From positions 1 to 64,000 of the forward strand of contig JAVCCG010000093.1 of the NCBI GenBank assembly GCA_030765605.1: a DNA stretch of 64,000 nucleotides, given 5' to 3'. Shown here piece by piece: positions 10,099 through 19,499 of the stretch (within the stretch, counting starts at the first letter, position 1; each line of letters opens with the position of its first letter). The DNA is from Candidatus Alcyoniella australis. GTDB taxonomy: Bacteria > Lernaellota > Lernaellaia > JAVCCG01 > Alcyoniellaceae. A model generated the notes under the pieces. That model was not told where the DNA came from. It searched no databases and saw only the letters and a program-made list of their open reading frames with translations. The translations under genes and the position numbers were made by a program.

Positions 10099-10935
10099 AT
10101 GAAGACCAAACGGCTGCTGATAACCTTTGACGTCGAGGAGTTCGACCTGCCGCAGGACCTCGGCCTGGAGCTCGACGAGCTCAAGGCGCAACAGATCGCC
10201 CGTGGCGGGGCCGAGATGCTGGCCGGGCTGATCCGCCGCACCGGGGTCGCGCCGACCTGCTTTGTCAGCGGCTCGTTCGCCAAGCAGCACGGCAGGGTGA
10301 TCAAACTGCTCTCGGGCCTGGGTTGCGAGATCGCCTGCCACGGCGCGCTGCACTCCCGGCGCCCGGCCGAGCAATCAACCGACGAGCTGACCGCGCAACT
10401 GACCGAGGCGCGTGCGGTTCTGGAAAAACTCAGCGGCCGTCCCGTAGCGGGCTTTCGCAGTCCGCGCTTTGAGCAGGTGCCGCTCGAGGCGCTACGGGAT
10501 GCGGGGTTTAGCTACGACAGCTCGATCCATCCGACCTGGGTTCCGGGTCGCTACAACCACCTGATCAAGGGCACACGGCCGCGGATTGAGAACGGCATCG
10601 TGCGCGTGCCGGTCTCTGTGACGCCGCTGCTTAGATTGCCCGCCTCGTGGGTCTGGTTTCGCAACTACCCCGGGGCGCTGCTCGAGATCGTGCGCCGCTC
10701 GCTCCCTCTGGGACGCGACGCGGTGGTGCTCTACTTCCACAATTGGGAGCTGGTCGACCTGGCGGCCCAGGCCCCGCAGCTGCCGAGCTACATCGTGCGT
10801 CGCACGGGGCACAGCTTCGTCCAGCGGCTGTCTCAGACCGTCGAGCGCTTTAAAAAGGCCGGTTTCGTACCGGGCACCATGATCGATTACGTGTCCAGCC
10901 GCTACAATATCGAGGCGATGAAAGAGAGCGGCTGA
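10099..10935 (+). CDS. Polysaccharide deacetylase (NodB homology domain)
   Basis: 278 residues. Motif 1 is ITFDVEEFDLP near the N-terminus, motif 2 ACHGALHSRR near residue 77 (metal-binding His pair), motif 3 GFRSPRFE near residue 117, and the last motif LYFHNWEL near residue 212. This arrangement matches the NodB/carbohydrate esterase 4 group that removes acetyl groups from N-acetyl sugars, especially the subgroup seen in exopolysaccharide loci. No signal peptide. Its stop overlaps the next gene's ATG by one base (TGATG), so translation is coupled. Confidence 0.85.
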   Translation: MKTKRLLITFDVEEFDLPQDLGLELDELKAQQIARGGAEMLAGLIRRTGVAPTCFVSGSFAKQHGRVIKLLSGLGCEIACHGALHSRRPAEQSTDELTAQLTEARAVLEKLSGRPVAGFRSPRFEQVPLEALRDAGFSYDSSIHPTWVPGRYNHLIKGTRPRIENGIVRVPVSVTPLLRLPASWVWFRNYPGALLEIVRRSLPLGRDAVVLYFHNWELVDLAAQAPQLPSYIVRRTGHSFVQRLSQTVERFKKAGFVPGTMIDYVSSRYNIEAMKESG

Positions 10936-12347
10936 TGCGACTGGCGCTGATCTACTCCGATTATACCCACAAGAGCTTTGAGGAGGACGTGGGCGTGGTC
11001 AGCGAGCAGTTCGGCACGTTTCCGCCCCTGGGCCTGTGCTACGCAGCGGCCATCGCCGAGAAAGCGGGGCACGAGACGCTGGTCGTCGACGCCCACGCCC
11101 AACGGCTTACGCCGCAGCAGGTGCTCGAGCGCATCCGACCGTTCGATCCGCAGATTCTCGGGTTTCTGCTCACCACCTACATGATCCACGACAACCTGAG
11201 CTACATCCGCTTTCTCAAGGCCGAGACCGGCCTGCCGGTGGTGGTGGGCAATGTACAGCTTGAGCTCTACCCGCACGAGACCATGAGCTACCCCGAGATC
11301 GACTACGGAATTATCGGCTCGGCCCAGCCGGTGCTGCCCGCGCTGCTCGACGCTCTGGAGCGCGGAGGGCCGGTGCCCGAGCTGCCCGGATTATGCCTGC
11401 GCCGCAACGGCGAGCTGATCGTTAATCAGCCCGCGACGCTGTGCGAGGATTTTGCCACGCTACCGTTTCCCAAACGCGACGGACTGCCCCACGAGCTCTA
11501 CCACTCGGTGATGACCCGGCGGCACAACGTCACGGCGATGATCACGGCCAAGGGCTGTCCCGGCGGCTGCACGTTCTGCCACATCCATCGCACGCCTTAC
11601 TCCTACCGCGATCCGCAGGGGGTTTGCGACGAGATCGAGCAGTGCATCGAGCGCCACTCAATCCGTGAGTTCGAGATCTTCGACCCTTCGTTCACCATTA
11701 ACCGCGAACGGATCGTGCAGATCTGCGACGAGATCGTGCGTCGCGGCCTGGACCTGGATTTTGCGGTGCGCGCGCGGGTCGACCAGGTCGATCCCGGGCT
11801 GTTGGCCAAGATGGCCGCTGCCGGCTGCCAACGCTTGCTCTACGGCATCGAGTCCGGCTCCGAGCAACAGTTGGCGCGGGTGCAAAAGGGGATCAGCCTC
11901 AAGCAGGTGCGCGACACGGTGAGCGCCACGCGCGACGCGGGGATCGAAGCGCTGGGATTTTTCCTGATCGGCTCCCAGGACGAGACGTTGGACGAGGTCG
12001 CACAGACCGTGCGCTTCGCCCGCAGCCTGGGACTGGACTACGCCCAGTTTCACCGCACCATGCCCAAGCCGCGCACTGTGCTGCACGAGATCGTCACCGA
12101 GCAATTGGGCTTTGATTACTGGCGCGAGTACACCCTGGGCAATCAGCCCGAGCGCCGTCTGCCCTCGCCGTGGACCGAGCTTAGTCAGGAGCAGATCGAA
12201 CACGAGACCTTTCGCGCCTACCGCCGATTTTACGTGCGCCCCTCGTTCGTGATGCGCAAGCTGCTGGGGATCCGCTCGCTGGACGAGTTCGCGCGCTACG
12301 CCCGCGGCGGACTGGGGCTGTTGCTGGCCAAGAGCGACCTGCAATGA
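10935..12347 (+). CDS. B12-binding domain radical SAM protein
   Basis: 470 residues. An N-terminal cobalamin-binding-like Rossmann domain (about 1-150) with PPLGLCYAAAIAEKAG is followed by a radical SAM core with the cluster motif CPGGCTFC (CxxxCxxC, about residues 208-215). The downstream segment YGIESGSEQQL is typical of the fold. Known relatives perform C-methylation or ring rearrangements, often on lipids or antibiotics. Overlaps the deacetylase by one base and the next gene by four, so it is part of a tight operon. Substrate not deducible. Confidence 0.85.
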   Translation: MRLALIYSDYTHKSFEEDVGVVSEQFGTFPPLGLCYAAAIAEKAGHETLVVDAHAQRLTPQQVLERIRPFDPQILGFLLTTYMIHDNLSYIRFLKAETGLPVVVGNVQLELYPHETMSYPEIDYGIIGSAQPVLPALLDALERGGPVPELPGLCLRRNGELIVNQPATLCEDFATLPFPKRDGLPHELYHSVMTRRHNVTAMITAKGCPGGCTFCHIHRTPYSYRDPQGVCDEIEQCIERHSIREFEIFDPSFTINRERIVQICDEIVRRGLDLDFAVRARVDQVDPGLLAKMAAAGCQRLLYGIESGSEQQLARVQKGISLKQVRDTVSATRDAGIEALGFFLIGSQDETLDEVAQTVRFARSLGLDYAQFHRTMPKPRTVLHEIVTEQLGFDYWREYTLGNQPERRLPSPWTELSQEQIEHETFRAYRRFYVRPSFVMRKLLGIRSLDEFARYARGGLGLLLAKSDLQ

Positions 12348-13834
12348 GCCGACCCAATGTGGTGTTCGTCCACGCCGCGTTCGAGCATCTGGGCGTGGAG
12401 CTGCTTTCGGCATACCTCAAACAGCACGACGTCGAGACCAGCCTGGCGTTCGACCCGCGGATGTTCGACGACTCGTTTGTCGACGTGCGCTTTCTGGCAA
12501 AGCTGTTCGATATCCGCGAGCGCCTGGCAGATCAGGTGGCGCAACGCGAGCCGGACCTGGTGGCGTTCTCCGTGCTGGCCGCGGACTATCGCTGGGCACT
12601 GGACATGGCCGCGCGCATCAAGCGCCGCTGCTCGGCGCCCGTGGTCTTCGGCGGAATCCACGCCACAAGCGCGCCCGAGGCGCTGCTTGAAAACGAACAG
12701 GTCGATTACTGCATTGTGGGCGAGGGCGAGCGCGCACTGCTCGAGCTGACCCGCGCGCTACACCAGGGGAGCGATCCGACCGGCGTGGACAACCTGTGCT
12801 TTCGCGCCGACGGTGCGGTCCGCTGCAATCCGCTGGGCCCGCTGATCCAAGATCTGGACGCGCTGCCGTTTGCGGACAAGCAACTGTTCTACGATCAAGT
12901 CCCGGGCTACGCGCGGCATTACACCCTGCTCACGCGGCGCGGCTGCATTAACCGCTGCTCGTATTGCCACAACACAATCTGGCGCAGGCTCTACCCCGAC
13001 CAGCCGCTGATCAGGCTGCGCAGCGTGGACAACGTGTTCCAGGAGCTGACCGCGGCCAAGGCGCGCTACGGATTTAATCGGCTGCGGATCAACGACGACC
13101 TGTTCTCCTACAATCGGGAATGGCTGCTCGAGTTTTGCAAGCGTTACCCGCATGAGGTGGGCGTGCCGTTCATGTGCTTCTGTTCGCCACTGGATCTCGA
13201 CGCCGAGTCCGTGGCCGCACTCAAGAACGCGGGCTGCTTTCAGGTCTGCGTGGGAGTGCAGGACGTGCACGAGCAGGTGCGCGCCGAGGTCTTCGACCGC
13301 CGCACGCCGCAAGCGGCGCTGGTGCGCTCGTTGGCCTGTCTGCGCAAACAGCGGCTGCGCGCCACGGTGGATAACATCCTGGGCTTTCCCGGTCAGACAG
13401 AGCAGCAGATCCAGGACGTGGCGCAGTTCTATTTGGACAACCCGGTCTATGGCCGCTTCACCGTGTTCTGGTTGATCTACTATGCGGGCACCGCGATCAC
13501 CGAGGCTGCGCACCAGCGCGGCGAGCTGAGCGATGAGCAGCTTGCGCAACTCCAGCGCGATCCGCCGCGCCGGGCCAACACCATGGTGCGCTCGGGTAGC
13601 CTCTCGCGGCGGCTGACCAAACTGCATCTGTTCCTGGTACTGATCCAGTGGCTGCCGCGATCGTGGTCGCGCCTGATGCTGCACAAACAGCTCTATCGCC
13701 TGCTGCCGCCGATCAATCCCAGCCTGATCGAGGGACTGTGGACGGTCTTCACCCGCGATCGGCTCGACCCGATCAGGCGGCGCTACTACATCAAGTATTT
13801 GCATTACGGCCTGCGCCGTTTTATAAGCCGCTGA
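12344..13834 (+). CDS. Second B12-binding domain radical SAM protein
   Basis: 496 residues, starting at ATGA overlapping the preceding stop. N-terminal cobalamin-binding-like domain (HLGVELLSAYLKQH; VVFGGIHATSAPEALL; YCIVGEGERALLEL), then radical SAM motif CINRCSYC (CxxxCxxC, about 201-208). The C-terminal 100 residues are basic and hydrophobic. The two radical SAM genes are clearly different in sequence, so they probably catalyse successive steps rather than the same one. Confidence 0.85.
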   Translation: MSRPNVVFVHAAFEHLGVELLSAYLKQHDVETSLAFDPRMFDDSFVDVRFLAKLFDIRERLADQVAQREPDLVAFSVLAADYRWALDMAARIKRRCSAPVVFGGIHATSAPEALLENEQVDYCIVGEGERALLELTRALHQGSDPTGVDNLCFRADGAVRCNPLGPLIQDLDALPFADKQLFYDQVPGYARHYTLLTRRGCINRCSYCHNTIWRRLYPDQPLIRLRSVDNVFQELTAAKARYGFNRLRINDDLFSYNREWLLEFCKRYPHEVGVPFMCFCSPLDLDAESVAALKNAGCFQVCVGVQDVHEQVRAEVFDRRTPQAALVRSLACLRKQRLRATVDNILGFPGQTEQQIQDVAQFYLDNPVYGRFTVFWLIYYAGTAITEAAHQRGELSDEQLAQLQRDPPRRANTMVRSGSLSRRLTKLHLFLVLIQWLPRSWSRLMLHKQLYRLLPPINPSLIEGLWTVFTRDRLDPIRRRYYIKYLHYGLRRFISR

Positions 13835-13881
13835 GAACACCAACATCGTCGAGAACCCGGTTGAACGAGCAACAATCCGTC

Positions 13882-14589
13882 ATGCACACCCATAGCGTCT
13901 GCCTGGTGATTCCGGCTGTGGACGAAGGTCCGCTGCTCGCGCGCGGCGTACCCGAGCTGCTCGACGCCCTCGGTCCGGTCCTGAGCGTGCGGATCGTGGT
14001 CAACGGCAGCAACAACAACACCCCGCAAATCGCTAGCGAGCTGGCCGCGAGTCACGGGCAGGTCAGCGTCGAGATCCATCAACAGCGATTGGGCAAGGGG
14101 CGCGCGATCGTTCAGGGGCTGCGCAACTGCGACAGTGCGATCGTTGGGTTCTATGACGCGGACTCGCCCTTTATGCCCGCGGACCTGGAGGCGATGATCC
14201 GCAAGATCGAGCAGGGCGAGGCGGACTGCGTGATTGCTTCCAAATGGCGCGGCCGCCGCTACTCCAACGTGACCGGCTATACCCTGTCCACCAAGAAACT
14301 ACTCAGCCGCGGGTTGAATCTGGTCACCCGCCTGCTGTTCGGTCTGCCGTTCGCCGACACCCAGGGCGGGGCCAAGATTTTGAGGCGTAACGCGTGGCAG
14401 GCCATCGACGGGCCGTTCGTCTGCTCCGGATTCGCCTTTGACGTTGAGCTGCTCTACCGCCTGCGACGCCAAGGATTCGAGATCAGCGAACGCTTCGCAC
14501 AACAGGTGCGCACCGCCCGCTCCACGTTTAATTGGCGCGAGCTGGCCAAGATGGCCTGGGAACTAATCCGTCTGCGACTGTCGCTATAG
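13882..14589 (+). CDS. Family 2 glycosyltransferase (dolichyl-phosphate mannose synthase-like)
   Basis: 235 residues from ATG 13882 (TTG 13861 is also possible; neither has a clear ribosome site). The GT2 elements are CLVIPAVDEG at the N-terminus, LGKGRAIVQGL near 72, VGFYDADSPFMPADLE near 88 (DAD metal and nucleotide site), and GGAKILRRNAW near 168. The usual DDGS motif is altered to VVNGSNNNT. It probably transfers a sugar from a nucleotide sugar to a polyprenyl phosphate or lipid. It follows the radical SAM genes in the same direction. Confidence 0.8.
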   Translation: MHTHSVCLVIPAVDEGPLLARGVPELLDALGPVLSVRIVVNGSNNNTPQIASELAASHGQVSVEIHQQRLGKGRAIVQGLRNCDSAIVGFYDADSPFMPADLEAMIRKIEQGEADCVIASKWRGRRYSNVTGYTLSTKKLLSRGLNLVTRLLFGLPFADTQGGAKILRRNAWQAIDGPFVCSGFAFDVELLYRLRRQGFEISERFAQQVRTARSTFNWRELAKMAWELIRLRLSL

Positions 14590-14625
14590 GGGTGGGAAAA
14601 TTATCTTTTAAACAAGATTAATTGA

Positions 14626-15789
14626 TCATCCCTCTTCAACGCGGAAGCGTTTGGTCGACAGTAATTTGGGCAGGGCGTTGAGCGCCACGTTGCGCAGCAT
14701 GGCGCGGCCGCGCGCGCCCAGCCGATCCTCCACCGGCCGACCCGCGGCCTGGGCCGCCAGCTCGAGCAGATGTTTGACCGGCGGGCCGGGCACGAACGGC
14801 CCGAGCATGCCCAGGGTCAAATAGCAGCCGGTGCAGTAGGTCAAGGTCTGATCGGCCCCGCTACGGCGGTAGTCCAGGTGCGCGCGGGCCGCTACCGAGG
14901 CAATGTCCAGCGGCGATTGCCGCGCGGCCCCGGCGGCGATGCCGCAGCACCAGCCCTCCTCGTGGGAGTGACGCGCCTCGCGCACCTGCGCGCCCATCAG
15001 CGCCAACAGCTCGCGCACGCGTTCCATAAATCCTACGCCGAGCACCCGCGCGTGACACGAGTCGTGCACCGTGACCGTGGAATTCAGCGGATGGTCGAAG
15101 TGCAGTGCGCCGGACTCGATTTGTTCCAGCAGGTAGTCGGTGATGAATACCTTTTCAAAGTCAAAGCGCGCGCCGAAACGCTGGGGCAGCACGTTACTGA
15201 ACATGTTGTAGCCAGCCGGGCAGACGAACACCATGCGCTCGATGGGCCGCCGCGCGTAGTAGTCGGTGAGCTTGCGCGCGATTGCCGCAGTCTGCTTGAG
15301 CAGGCCCATGCGGAAGTACATCTCGCCGCAGCACAGGTCGAGACTGCCGGCGATGCACAGTCCGTCGAGCAGGCCTGATTGAGTGAGGTACGGCGCGGTG
15401 ATCAGGTTGCAGCCCGGGTAGAGCACGTCGCCCGCGGGTTCGGCCGCGGCCCACTGCTGCGCCAGGGCGCGTTCGTCAGCGGGTAGCGCGGCCACGGTGT
15501 CGGTGCGGAACGAACGCGACTGGGTGGGCATCAGATAGCGCGCGCGCTCGGGCAGACCGCGCTGCTCATACTTCTGCTCAAAGCGCTTCAGGATCCGACC
15601 GTAGGGGTCGGCGTCGTTGGGGCAGAACGCGTTGCAGGCGAAGCACGAGACGCAGCTCTTGTCGATCAAAGGCGTGGGCTCGCCGCAATCCAGGCGGCGC
15701 ATCTCATCTGCGGCCCGCTGCGGGTCCAGGCGCAGGTAGATGCAGCGGCTGAGGCACTCGCCGCAATAGCGGCAGGCGTTCTCGGGCAT
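14626..15789 (-). CDS. Fe-S oxidoreductase with two CCG domains (GlpC/HdrB-like)
   Basis: 387 residues. Two N-terminal 4Fe-4S motifs (CRYCGECLSRC and CVSCFACNAFC, about residues 6-16 and 46-56) are followed by two cysteine-rich CCG domains ending LDLCCGEMYF (about 160) and EGWCCGIAAG (about 280). This is the layout of GlpC, lactate-oxidation LldE/LutA relatives and heterodisulfide reductase HdrB/D, which pass electrons in the cytoplasm or at the membrane. ATG 15789 follows GGAGAGG. No partner flavoprotein is adjacent, so the donor and acceptor are unknown. Confidence 0.85.
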   Translation of the reverse strand: MPENACRYCGECLSRCIYLRLDPQRAADEMRRLDCGEPTPLIDKSCVSCFACNAFCPNDADPYGRILKRFEQKYEQRGLPERARYLMPTQSRSFRTDTVAALPADERALAQQWAAAEPAGDVLYPGCNLITAPYLTQSGLLDGLCIAGSLDLCCGEMYFRMGLLKQTAAIARKLTDYYARRPIERMVFVCPAGYNMFSNVLPQRFGARFDFEKVFITDYLLEQIESGALHFDHPLNSTVTVHDSCHARVLGVGFMERVRELLALMGAQVREARHSHEEGWCCGIAAGAARQSPLDIASVAARAHLDYRRSGADQTLTYCTGCYLTLGMLGPFVPGPPVKHLLELAAQAAGRPVEDRLGARGRAMLRNVALNALPKLLSTKRFRVEEG

Positions 15790-15876
15790 GGTCCTCTCCG
15801 TAGTTGGAGCCTTCAGTATTTACATCACGGCCGATCGGTGCAACCGTTGGATGGATATCACGCAGGAGGTGAAGAG

Positions 15877-16413
15877 ATGCTCAAGGTCGGCGACAAGGCC
15901 CCCGCGTTCACTGCCCACGACGCTTTGGGCAACGAGCTGGGACTGGAAACGCTGCTGCAAAGCGGCCCGCTGGTGCTGATCTTCCGTCGCTACGTGGGCT
16001 GCCCGATTTGCCGCCAACGCTTTGCCGATCTCGGCGAGCACTACGACCGCTACAAGCGGCTGGGGGCCCAGGTCTACGCCGTGGTCGGCGGCGCACCGGC
16101 GCGCACTGCTGAGTTCATGCATTCGCGCAAACTGCCCAATGTCTTTTTGGTCGATCCGCGGCGGGAGCTGTACGACCTGTTCCAGGTCGGCCCCGGGCAA
16201 CTGCGCCACTTCCTGAGTTTGGGAACGATCGTCAGCGCGTCCAAGGCCGTGATCAAGGGACGGATGCAGGGTATGCCCGAGGGCAACCCGTACCAGCTTC
16301 CCGCGGACTTCATCGTGCGCCAAGACGGCAGCTTGGCCCTGGCGCACTACGGCGAGCACTTCGGCGACAGCCTGAACGACGCCCAACTACTCGACCGCCT
16401 GTCCATGCTTTAG
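15877..16413 (+). CDS. Peroxiredoxin-like protein (AhpC/TSA-2 type)
   Basis: 178 residues. ATG 15877 is chosen because a perfect AGGAGGT at 15864-15870 precedes it. The fold begins VGDKAPAFTAHDALGNEL. The active-site region is RRYVGCPICRQRF, a CxxC typical of the PRX-like2 / AhpC-TSA_2 group. The C-terminal half (LPADFIVRQDGSLALAHYG) is the usual thioredoxin-fold end. It likely reduces peroxides or disulfides in the cytoplasm. Divergent from the Fe-S protein gene. Confidence 0.8.
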   Translation: MLKVGDKAPAFTAHDALGNELGLETLLQSGPLVLIFRRYVGCPICRQRFADLGEHYDRYKRLGAQVYAVVGGAPARTAEFMHSRKLPNVFLVDPRRELYDLFQVGPGQLRHFLSLGTIVSASKAVIKGRMQGMPEGNPYQLPADFIVRQDGSLALAHYGEHFGDSLNDAQLLDRLSML

Positions 16414-16425
16414 CCCGTGGCTTGA

Positions 16426-17655
16426 TTACAGTTCCAATAGGGCGGCCAGCTCCAGGTGGTGGCTCTGGGGAAACATCTCCACCGGCTGCAAGCGCTTTAA
16501 TACGTAGCGCCCCTCGCCCACGATCCAGCCGATGTCGCGCAGTGCGGCCATCGGATGGCATGAGATGAGTACGATCCGTCGCGGTCTGCGCCGCAGAATC
16601 GCGGTCAGCAGTGGGCGGATGCCGGCGCGCGGCGGGTCGGCCAGCAACAGGTCCTGCTTCTCACCTTCGAGCAAGCGCCGCGCACTGAGCCGATCGGCCT
16701 CGACCAGCACCTCGACTTCGCTGCCCGCGAGGTTGCGCTCGAGCATCCGTACGGCCAGGGCGTCGGCCTCGGCCGCGCTGCCCGCTGCGAAGCGCTTTGC
16801 CAGGTGTACGCTGAAGTTGCCGGTCCCGGCGTAGATCTCGAAAAAGCTCTTACCTTGGCCCGCCATCTGCGACACCGCCTCGAGCAGCAGTTGGTTGGCC
16901 TCGCGGTTGGTCTGCACGAAGCAACCCGGCTCAAACAGCACGTCGAGATCCAGGCTGCGCTCGACCAGCGGTTCGCCGTGAAGCTCGCCGGAGCGACCCA
17001 CGCGCAGCGAGGCGATATTAAGTCCGCTGAGCAGCCCGGCCCAGTCGAGCTTATTCGCGTCGCGCCGCAGCACAAACGCGCCGCGCGCACCGCGGGCGTC
17101 CACGTAGAGCTCGATCTCCGCGTCGCCTTGGGGCGCGGTCTTCAAGACCTCGGTCAGCTCCAGGGCGAAGCGCTCGAGCTCGCACTCGAGAATCGGGCAG
17201 GCGCGTAACGGGATCACCCGTTTGCTCTGGCGTTGCATCGTGCCGAAATCCGCGCCGCGGCGGTGCAGCCGGGTACGCGTGCGAAACCCTAGTGCTTTGC
17301 CGTGGAGCATCGGCGCGAGCACGTCGGGCTCGAGGCCTTTCACCGCTCGATGCAGCTCGCGCTGGATGAGCAGCTTTTTCCAACCCAGCTGCGCCTGGTG
17401 CGTCGCGTGTTGCCACGAGCAGCCGCCGCACTCGCCGGCCACGGCGCAGGCCGGCTCGATCCGCTCGGGCGCGGGCTCGATGATCCGCGTGGCCGTTCCG
17501 CGCACGAACGAGTGCCGATCCTCATCAATGCGCATTTCGACCAGCTCGCCGGGAAGCCCATCGAGAACGAACGCCGCCTTGCCCGAGGCCAGCCGTCCGA
17601 TGGCCGCCGGGCCGAAGGTCGGGTCGGTCAGTCGAATTGTTTCGTTAGGTCTCAT
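16426..17655 (-). CDS. RNA m5U methyltransferase of the TrmA/RlmD (RumA) family
   Basis: 409 residues. An N-terminal TRAM-like domain (about 1-60) is followed by a 4Fe-4S motif with C70, C76, C79 (ECGGCSWQH) and a later Cys in RACPILECE. The methyltransferase domain has FFEIYAGTGNFSVHLA (SAM loop) and LLLADPPRAG. The catalytic motif LISCHPMAALRDI carries the nucleophilic Cys, and VEMFPQSHHLE the general base. Methylates a uridine C5 in 23S rRNA or tRNA; which position cannot be told. Stands alone, divergent from the acyl-CoA synthetase at 17755. Confidence 0.9.
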   Translation of the reverse strand: MRPNETIRLTDPTFGPAAIGRLASGKAAFVLDGLPGELVEMRIDEDRHSFVRGTATRIIEPAPERIEPACAVAGECGGCSWQHATHQAQLGWKKLLIQRELHRAVKGLEPDVLAPMLHGKALGFRTRTRLHRRGADFGTMQRQSKRVIPLRACPILECELERFALELTEVLKTAPQGDAEIELYVDARGARGAFVLRRDANKLDWAGLLSGLNIASLRVGRSGELHGEPLVERSLDLDVLFEPGCFVQTNREANQLLLEAVSQMAGQGKSFFEIYAGTGNFSVHLAKRFAAGSAAEADALAVRMLERNLAGSEVEVLVEADRLSARRLLEGEKQDLLLADPPRAGIRPLLTAILRRRPRRIVLISCHPMAALRDIGWIVGEGRYVLKRLQPVEMFPQSHHLELAALLEL

Positions 17656-17754
17656 CGGCTGATTATAGCCGCTTTGCGCAGGACTTGCGGAGCCGTAGGC
17701 CGCACTTCATAATCGAGGTCCGTTTGTATTGATCAGTACAGCCAGGAGGGACCA

Positions 17755-19497
17755 ATGGGGGAGTATCCCAAGCGTCATGGAGTGCCGCAGCTTACGCTGA
17801 AGGATTTTGAGACCGAGTACGCCGACCGCCATTTGCTGCACGGAGTGGTGGCCAAGTGGGCCGCGGAAAAACCCGAGGCCCTGGCGATCATCAACGCCGA
17901 CACCCGCGTCGAGGTCAGTTGGCAGCGCCTCGATCAAAGCGCCACGGCCCTGGCGTTGAAGCTGATCCAGATGGGCTTTAAAAAGGGCGACTTCTTCGCC
18001 ACCAGCCTGCCGCTGCTCACCGAGCACATTTTCCTCGAGTACGCCTGCTTTAAGATCGGCGTGGTTTTCGTGCCGCTGGACCTGCGGCTTAAAGGCCCCG
18101 AGGTGATCCGCAGCCTGGGCCTGGTCAAGGCCAAGGGCTACGCCTTTTTAGGCAAGACGCCCCACGCCGACTTCAGCGAGCTGGGCAAGGCGGTGCAGGC
18201 CAACTGCCCGTTCGTCAAACACCTGGTGCAGTTCGCCGACCCCTCCGAAACTATCGAGGGCGTGCTGAGCATCCACGACCTGGGCGCGGACGCCAAGCGG
18301 CTGGGCATGGAGGCGCTGGCCGATCCCTCGTCCTCCAAGCTGCTGGCCGATTACATGCAGATGACCAACGCCGTGAGCGAGGACGACGGCTGCCTGGTGA
18401 TCTTTACCACCGGCTCCACCGGCTATCCCAAGCCCGCGCTTTTAAGCCACCGCAGCATCACCTGCCAGAACATGTGTCTCGGCGCGGCGTTCGGTATCGA
18501 CGAGGACAATGCGCGGATGCTGGTCAACCTGCCGCCGTCCCACGTCGGCTGCCAGACCGAGCAGCTGATGACCGTAATGTTCGGCGGCGGCACAGCGGTG
18601 ATTCTGCACATCTTCGACCCGGCCAAATCGCTGAAGGCGATCCAGGATTACAAGATCAACAGCTTCGGCCAGATCCCGGCGCTGTTCGCCCTGCAGTGGC
18701 GGCTGCCGGACTACGATCAATTCGACCTCTCGAGCCTGAGCTTCGCGCTCTACGGCGGACAGCAGGTCTCGCGGCAGTTCCTCGAACGGCTCTCGCAGAT
18801 GGCCCCGGGGTTCGGCACCGGCTTGGGCCTGACCGAGACCGCGGGCTTCTGCACGTACTCGCCGCTGGACGGTACGGTGGACGACATCCTCGCCGGCGTG
18901 GGCTTCGACATGCCGGTCTACCCGTTGTCGATCCGCAAAGAGATGCGCTCCGACGGCTCGGCCGGGGACGAACTGCCCCAGGGCGAGGTGGGCAACATCT
19001 GTTTTACCGGCCCGCAGACCTTCCTGACGTACGTCAACAATCCCGAGGCCACGGCCAAGACCATCTCCAACGACGGCTTTCTCTACACCGGCGACCTGGG
19101 ATTTGTCGACGATAAGGGCCTGCACTTCGCCGGACGCGCCAAGCACGTAATCAAGCCCAAGGGCTATCAGGTATTCCCGGCCCAGATCGAGGATCACTTC
19201 TGCGAACTGCGCGAGAAGGTGGCGGCAGCGGGCGCCGTGGGCGTGGAGCACGAGGTGTTCTCCGAGGGGATCGTCTGCTTTGTTGAGAAGCAGCCCGACG
19301 TCGAGCTGACCGAGGCCGACCTGCACGAGCACGCCAGGGGCATGGCCTCGTACATGCGGCCGCTGCACTACGTGATCGTTGAGCACGGCCAGTTCCCGCT
19401 CAACCGCGTGGCCAAGACCGACTACCTGCTGATCAAGGCCCAGGCGGAAAAAGAGGTCGAGCAGCTACGCTCCAAGGGCAAGTGGGATAAGGAGTAG
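17755..19497 (+). CDS. AMP-dependent acyl-CoA synthetase/ligase
   Basis: 580 residues preceded by AGGAGG at about 17743. ANL-family motifs: FTTGSTGYPKPALLSH near residue 217 (normally PKG, here PKP), GLTETAGF near 357, YTGDLGFVDDKGLHFAGR near 444 and the C-terminal NRVAKTDYL holding the catalytic lysine. Only distantly similar to the synthetase at 1811. Probably activates a fatty or aromatic acid as a CoA thioester. No neighbouring catabolic genes define the substrate. Confidence 0.9.
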   Translation: MGEYPKRHGVPQLTLKDFETEYADRHLLHGVVAKWAAEKPEALAIINADTRVEVSWQRLDQSATALALKLIQMGFKKGDFFATSLPLLTEHIFLEYACFKIGVVFVPLDLRLKGPEVIRSLGLVKAKGYAFLGKTPHADFSELGKAVQANCPFVKHLVQFADPSETIEGVLSIHDLGADAKRLGMEALADPSSSKLLADYMQMTNAVSEDDGCLVIFTTGSTGYPKPALLSHRSITCQNMCLGAAFGIDEDNARMLVNLPPSHVGCQTEQLMTVMFGGGTAVILHIFDPAKSLKAIQDYKINSFGQIPALFALQWRLPDYDQFDLSSLSFALYGGQQVSRQFLERLSQMAPGFGTGLGLTETAGFCTYSPLDGTVDDILAGVGFDMPVYPLSIRKEMRSDGSAGDELPQGEVGNICFTGPQTFLTYVNNPEATAKTISNDGFLYTGDLGFVDDKGLHFAGRAKHVIKPKGYQVFPAQIEDHFCELREKVAAAGAVGVEHEVFSEGIVCFVEKQPDVELTEADLHEHARGMASYMRPLHYVIVEHGQFPLNRVAKTDYLLIKAQAEKEVEQLRSKGKWDKE

Positions 19498-19499
19498 CG

